From Thelonectria olida (taxonomy: Eukaryota; Ascomycota; Sordariomycetes; Hypocreales; Nectriaceae), in NCBI GenBank assembly GCA_020736575.1, contig JAGPYM010000002.1:1674001-1738000 (forward strand): DNA of 64,000 nucleotides. The letters are read 5' to 3'. A program made the translations under genes and the position numbers. Shown here one piece after another: positions 59,021 through 64,000 of this stretch. The notes under the pieces are model-generated. The model was not told the DNA's origin. It saw only the letters and a program-made list of their open reading frames with translations, and ran no database searches. The number at the start of each line of letters is the position of its first letter. The stretch's first letter is position 1.

Positions 59021-60394
59021 AGGAAGCAAGCATTGCACAGGTAGCAAGTATCGTTTTGGGTATCTTTATGATGAGATCAACAGGCAAAGCAAGCCACAAG
59101 GTTGGACATAAGACAAGGACATCAGTATTAAAGAATACGATTTACGAAGCCGAGGGCTCTAGCACCGTAGAGTTGCACGCTGACTGGGCAAAGACAGAGG
59201 CTGGTATGACGTGCAATGCTATGCCGTCTGAACGTAATCGGCTGGATCATTGGTAAGGTCGGTTGTCGTCGATGACATGCACCTAGGAGTGTCGTCTGTC
59301 GCCGCGTCTTCCTCTGCTCTGGGAAGGCCTAGAGAAGCCGGAAGAGTATCCTATGCGGCAATAAGCCTTAGGCAATATTGCTCGCAATGTCGATGGGCCT
59401 TTTTCTGCTGTCTGCGTCATGTCGATGAGTGCATCGATCTGTTCATCACTCACCGTATCCTCTATCTACTGACGGTATTAAGCCTCGTCATTACGGCTCC
59501 TATCATTCCGATGGCGGTATCGATGCCCTGTCTTGCCTGTGTGAACTAAACGTCTCGCTTACTCAGTTGTCTCCGCCATGGGGGTTAGATGATTGTGAAC
59601 ATCTCCAAGTGTTCCGCTGGCCTGCTCTGCCTTCCCCAACTACTTGATGCGAGCCTTCTGTCGCAACTATGCTGGGTGCGATCAGGTTTTTAAGAAACCG
59701 AGGCCCAGAGGCAGGTCAAGCAAACGTTGAGTTGATCTTTTCCATCGAGAAAACACTCTTAGCTCTCTGCAAGCTCCTTGTCTTCATCGTTACTCGGTTC
59801 TCACTCACGGGCCGTCTTGTCACGGTGACACCGCTGTTCGACATTTACATAGCCTCCCGGGTTCTTTTCTTGGAGTTCCTGCACCTATTGGCGAGCTAGT
59901 CGACAAAGGTCTCTGCAACAATTTGGACAGGCTGGGCCAATGCCGAAGCCGCCGGTCCTGGTGAGTGTTTGATACGCAAGCACACAGCTACTTGTGCGTA
60001 AGCATGTGCCTTTCATGCAAGATGCCGAATGAAACTGCGACTTTGTGCTTGAAATGTCGTCCGATATAGAGACTGCTTAGTCCCAAACAAGCCAAGAGAT
60101 TCACGCCCTGTGTCGACGTAATTTATCGCGGGGACTGAATGCAAGATAGAGTGTTCAGACCGAGAATGAATCACTGAACACAAAGGCACTTCGGAGTATA
60201 ACTCGCACTCAAGCTTCTGTCCCATGTCGTCTTCTTCTCTATTCATATTATACTCTTCTTAGCCATAGTCTTGACTACACCCTTCGCTTTGGTTGATATA
60301 GCTCTCGCCTCACTTGCTGAGGTACCGACACCATACCCCAAACACAACCACAACCACGATCAGCACTCGCATCCACCAACCAAGAAGCGCAGCA
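59021..60394. other. Intergenic, no gene seen
   Basis: 1.4 kb between the two hydrolase-fold genes on the plus strand. Short frames only; the frame at 59669-59899 has hydrophobic runs but no ATG context or family match that I can support. Confidence 0.45.
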
Positions 60395-61414
60395 ATGGCG
60401 ACCAAGTCTCGGATGGGCAAATACATCGTCTCCCCTTCATTCCAGCACCTCTGCACCTTCATCTGTCTCCACGACTGCGAGTCTTGCTCTACTGGCTTCG
60501 ATGCTCAGCTCTCCGCCGCGTCGCACCCCGACCAGCTGAAGCATCTCTTCCCTCACGCCCGCCTCGTCTTCCCAGATGCCCCGTTCCGCGGCGACGGCAC
60601 AAATCTGCGCAACTGGTACTCTCTCGAGCCATTTCAGGCTCACACAGCTTCTAGAGGTGAGTGGCAGCGCATCGCCAACGTCGCCGCGTCTCTCGAAGGG
60701 CTTGTTGAACAAGAGGCTCAGCTCGTCGGCCGAGACGGAGTCTTTGTGATTGGCTTCGGCATGGGTGCGTCCATCGGCACCACCTTACTTCTCAAAACTG
60801 ACCAACCCTTTGGGGGGTTCATCGGAATTGGTGGCTGGGTTCCTTACATCGATGACCTGATTGCCGTCGCGGCTCAAGAGTATCATGAGCAACAGTCCCA
60901 GCCAGCCCCTACGTCAGCTATGAACCGGATCGAGCTAAGTGATGTCGGCTTCTTTGACTTTCTGCAGGGCACGCTTGACACCGGTCTCTTCGACACTGCC
61001 TTCAACCCTTCCAAAAGCTCTCCACAGCCCGAGCATCTCGACCCTCTTGAGCGACCGGCCGGGCCTCACCCGGCCCAATCGCTATTGGAGAGATTCCTCC
61101 GCGTCACCAACTTCCTCCGGGGCTTGACCTTTTCTGAGCGAGCAGACAAAGCGGAGCGGACCAGCCTAGGAACTCCGGCTTTGTTCATTCACGCAAACAA
61201 CGACCCATTGGTGCCGTATGGCCACGCCACAGAAGCCGTGGGGCTTCTCAAGAGCTTGGGTTTCGTCCCCGAGCTAAAGAGCGTCAAAGAGAACACTCAC
61301 AAGGTAACAAAGCAGCAGTTCATCATCTCGGTCAATGCCCTCTTGGCAAACGCGCTGCTTCCGCCTGCTGCAAGGACGACAATCACCAGGAATTTCCCCC
61401 ACGTTCTTCAGTAA
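60395..61414 (+). CDS. Carboxylesterase/acyl-thioesterase-like alpha/beta hydrolase, nucleophile replaced
   Basis: Alpha/beta hydrolase of the phospholipase/carboxylesterase (acyl-protein thioesterase) family, single exon of 339 aa from MATKSRMGKYIV. The opening strand and oxyanion region read HLCTFICLHDCESCSTGFD, followed by FPHARLVFPDAPFRG and NWYSLEP. The nucleophile elbow, normally GxSxG, reads GFGMG (residues 120-124; Gly122 replaces Ser). The aspartate loop is intact (ALFIHANNDPLVPYGHA) and a candidate histidine lies in KENTHKVTKQQF. An active form is therefore unlikely by the normal mechanism. The second ATG (MGKYIV) is an alternative start. Function unknown; it may bind rather than cut its ligand. 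Confidence 0.8.
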   Translation: MATKSRMGKYIVSPSFQHLCTFICLHDCESCSTGFDAQLSAASHPDQLKHLFPHARLVFPDAPFRGDGTNLRNWYSLEPFQAHTASRGEWQRIANVAASLEGLVEQEAQLVGRDGVFVIGFGMGASIGTTLLLKTDQPFGGFIGIGGWVPYIDDLIAVAAQEYHEQQSQPAPTSAMNRIELSDVGFFDFLQGTLDTGLFDTAFNPSKSSPQPEHLDPLERPAGPHPAQSLLERFLRVTNFLRGLTFSERADKAERTSLGTPALFIHANNDPLVPYGHATEAVGLLKSLGFVPELKSVKENTHKVTKQQFIISVNALLANALLPPAARTTITRNFPHVLQ

Positions 61415-64000
61415 GCAAATTGCCTTTTTACCACCTGTTTTTGGAAAGTGCAGGTAAGGACTGGACAAGGAGTTTTGAGCAGTTTGAGGGTGTGGGATGG
61501 ACGGGTAGCCGAACGCCGGGCATTGCTGGGCTTGTGGTGTGGGCAGGCACCAATGCACAAATGACATGATAGTGTTGCACATTGGATACCCGTAGAGTGG
61601 TTAGTATGAAGGCATGTCGTCATTTGGGTAGCCCGGGTCGATATATTACATGGCGAAAGTGCTTGCGTAATGGCTCATCTATGAATCAGGGCTGGACTTT
61701 GGGCACTTGGTTGGTCTCCGAAGCAGGCATACGTATTGCTGAATCTTAACGCCCCCTGTCTTGCACAACTGGCATGACTGGTTCTCTCTCGTCTCTTCCC
61801 ATGTGCGCCTCCAAGTGCCAAGGCGTCTAGGACATTCGTTGATAGACATGTTCCGAACGGATTGCCGGCAAGCATTGCACTGAACTCATTCTTGGCGGGT
61901 TGGCATCCGGGCTTGGCCTGCCGTCACAAGATTTCAGTCATGTGCCGATTCACATGTACCTACCCGAAGATGGGATGTAGTCCAACGTCAGAAGTTGGTA
62001 TCTCGATGTACTGCGTCCATGGGTACCTACCTACGTGGCCCGTCGATTTGAAATCTTCGTATTACCTACCCGTGTTGGAACACGCCTCCCTCGCGTCTAT
62101 CGACCAACCACGTCGGAGAGATTGTCACTTGTTGGCCATCTCTGCAGGAGAAAACTTTTCAGTCCATGTTAGGCAATGGTCATGATAATCATGAGGCTCT
62201 TTTTTCTGCATAAACTGTTTCAAATGCCATCACGGGGGTAAGCCATGTAATACGTACCGGTGGTTTGGCGGGGGAGGGGTCGGAGGGGCGGAGGGGCAGC
62301 GTGGGGAGCCAACCGCCCAAAATAAACCCCGGATTCCCCGGGAGTACGAAGTACGAGTACCACGCCAGACTTGGCTTGATAAATGGCAAGAGTCTGTCAA
62401 GTTTGCGACGGATTGAAACCTATTTGCTTTTGTTGGATTGATGGAAACCCAACGCAGCATGGGTTGGCCTGTCACAGTGACATACCCCTTCACATTCAGC
62501 TTAGGCCCATCACAAATGTGCGAAAGTCTGAGCCTAGAACAACTCTATCCTCTTGATTCTTGGTCTTGTTCTATCTTTGTCCAATCGAAGACGCGAGGGC
62601 GGACCATTTTACGTACTTCCCTCGGCTATCGCAAAAACAAGGCTGGTGAGCCTCGGCTCTTTCGGTCGTTGCGACGATGGGAAGGTCAGACTGATTATGT
62701 CGACGCGTTCGCCTCGAGACAGGTTGCCAAGAGAGCGCACGCCACTTCTCCCGGCGAGACGTATGATGAATGACATTCCCTGGACATTCTAACGCCTTAG
62801 ACGCCACTGTTCTGCCCTACAGGGCAAGATTAAACTCGCGGCCCTCATCGGCGTGATGACGACGGCCCCCAAAAGAGTCGTCATCATCAAGGGAGGCCAG
62901 CTCAATGGGACCGTGTTCGAGTCCATCTGTTCATTCCCATTCCGCCGGGATCTGATATTAATAGAAGTTGGGCCCCAAGAGGTTGACGGCGACGCAAGCT
63001 ACCCCGGTCCCCGCCCCTAGGGCCATCATGACGGAACAATATCAGGGGCGTGTCCAGATAATGATATCGTTTGCTTTGTTTGTCGGTTCAGAGTCAGCTG
63101 AAGAGGCCGACTAAAAAGTCGGCGACTAGGAGCTTTCGGGTCTTGAAACGAAACTAGACCGTAGCTTTGCAGTAGAGCAAGAGAATTGGTGAGAGCTTGT
63201 TGGTTCATAGATCAACTACGGTTAGTCTGACGTCTTCTCGGGCGATTGACAGATATGAAAGATTGGTAACATGGGTTTTGGGGGAGCTGATATGTGCTTC
63301 GTAAGATCGTATGTGTCAGAAAAATCACACACTGCATGTCTCCAAGGAACAGATTTTGGAGTAATCCGGTGGCCGCCTTTTTAGTTAGTATCTGGTTGAG
63401 TCTTGCATGACCATGCCGCTTCCATCCAACTGCGTCACGCACTACACCGCGTTTGAGTATTACCAAGCGATGGTGCTACCTCAAATGTTTTTCATAGCAG
63501 TATTGAGAGCTGCGCTGCTATCGAACCGGGCGAAAGCACGTCGAGGGCAGCCAGTTGGGTCGGCTTCTGATGCGGGATAGACAGCCCTCCCCTGCTTGTC
63601 ATAGCGACTATCATCAACTCGCCCGTCAAAGAAGTGAGGCGAACAGAAGCGCATGCCTGAGTGCGTAATGCAGTCAGTCCTGGTTCTAGGACTGAACATT
63701 CGTAGAGCCGCTTGCTGCAGAAGTGGCGCCACTTTTTCCGGACGTCAAACACGGAGTAAAGGGAGCAGAATGCGTGCATCCAAGAGGCCTGAATTGATAC
63801 GGCATTTGAGAGCCAGGCCGAGATTGCGGCAAAGATGCCGGGAGACCGATCATCGAGGTGGTGGTGGGTGATTGGGGAAGGCCAGCCGACGTCTTGTGAG
63901 ACAGACTCGGCAGTGTTCCGGGATCGGACCCTGCCGAGTGCATCTCGTGTCCGCCAACCCGGAAGGTGAAGGCTAACTGGAGGTCAAACAAAAAGAGGGC
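61415..64000. other. Gene-free right end of window
   Basis: 2.6 kb in which I can support no gene. The longest frames (about 60-110 codons) lack recognisable domains. Clusters of GTACCTACC-like words occur at 61955-62065, and an inverted repeat lies at 63905-63939. Confidence 0.45.
63905..63939. repeat. 9 bp inverted repeat (hairpin)
   Basis: ACTCGGCAG and its exact reverse complement CTGCCGAGT are separated by 17 bases, itself GC-rich with a GTTCCGGGATCGGACC core that could pair further. Confidence 0.65.

Noticed and set aside
62438..62773. 111-codon plus-strand frame near the right end
   Set aside because: No similarity to a known family and no supporting start or intron structure.
1..64000. 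tRNA, rRNA, CRISPR arrays, transposons
   Set aside because: Reading for tRNA B-box sequences, conserved rRNA stretches, regular spacer repeats and transposase motifs found nothing convincing; a tRNA or Rfam covariance search would be the decisive test.

Overview
The window is nuclear DNA from a filamentous ascomycete. Protein similarities and intron style (mostly 45-110 nt, GTAWGT donors, CTAAC-like branch points, CAG/TAG acceptors) point to a Sordariomycete, probably Hypocreales. The species cannot be named from sequence alone. I support 21 protein-coding genes, all chromosomal and mostly housekeeping. The exon joins given are my reconstructions from reading frame, splice signals and family similarity; no transcript data were used. 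I saw no tRNA, rRNA, CRISPR, intact transposon, plasmid or phage.

Left part (1-20 kb): hexokinase (5' end cut by the window edge), RMT2-type arginine methyltransferase, VTC4 polyphosphate polymerase, a cystathionine gamma-synthase-like PLP enzyme, MCM4 helicase subunit, S-adenosylmethionine synthetase, coatomer zeta and SUA5 (tRNA t6A synthesis). Three of these touch methionine/SAM chemistry.

Middle (20-44 kb): COG4 and the Golgi Ca/Mn pump PMR1 lie in tandem on the minus strand close to coatomer zeta, giving three Golgi genes within about 9 kb. Then come cohesin RAD21, tubulin cofactor A, a THO7-like subunit, a five-finger CCCH protein (ZC3H3/Red5-like), a Sel1-repeat protein and a bZIP factor that carries a predicted membrane segment behind its zipper.

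Right part (44-64 kb): an 8 kb stretch with no supportable gene lies upstream of the bZIP gene. It is followed by a DUF3237 protein, MOB2 (tiny first coding exon and a 775 nt intron), LEO1, and two neighbouring hydrolase-fold proteins whose catalytic serine positions are substituted (patatin-like and carboxylesterase-like). The last 2.6 kb holds no gene I can support.

The most interesting points are the two adjacent apparent pseudo-hydrolases, the membrane-tethered bZIP architecture, the frame-preserving introns that interrupt a zinc finger in the CCCH gene, a likely separase site in RAD21, and possible dual targeting of SUA5. I found no clearly new multi-gene system.
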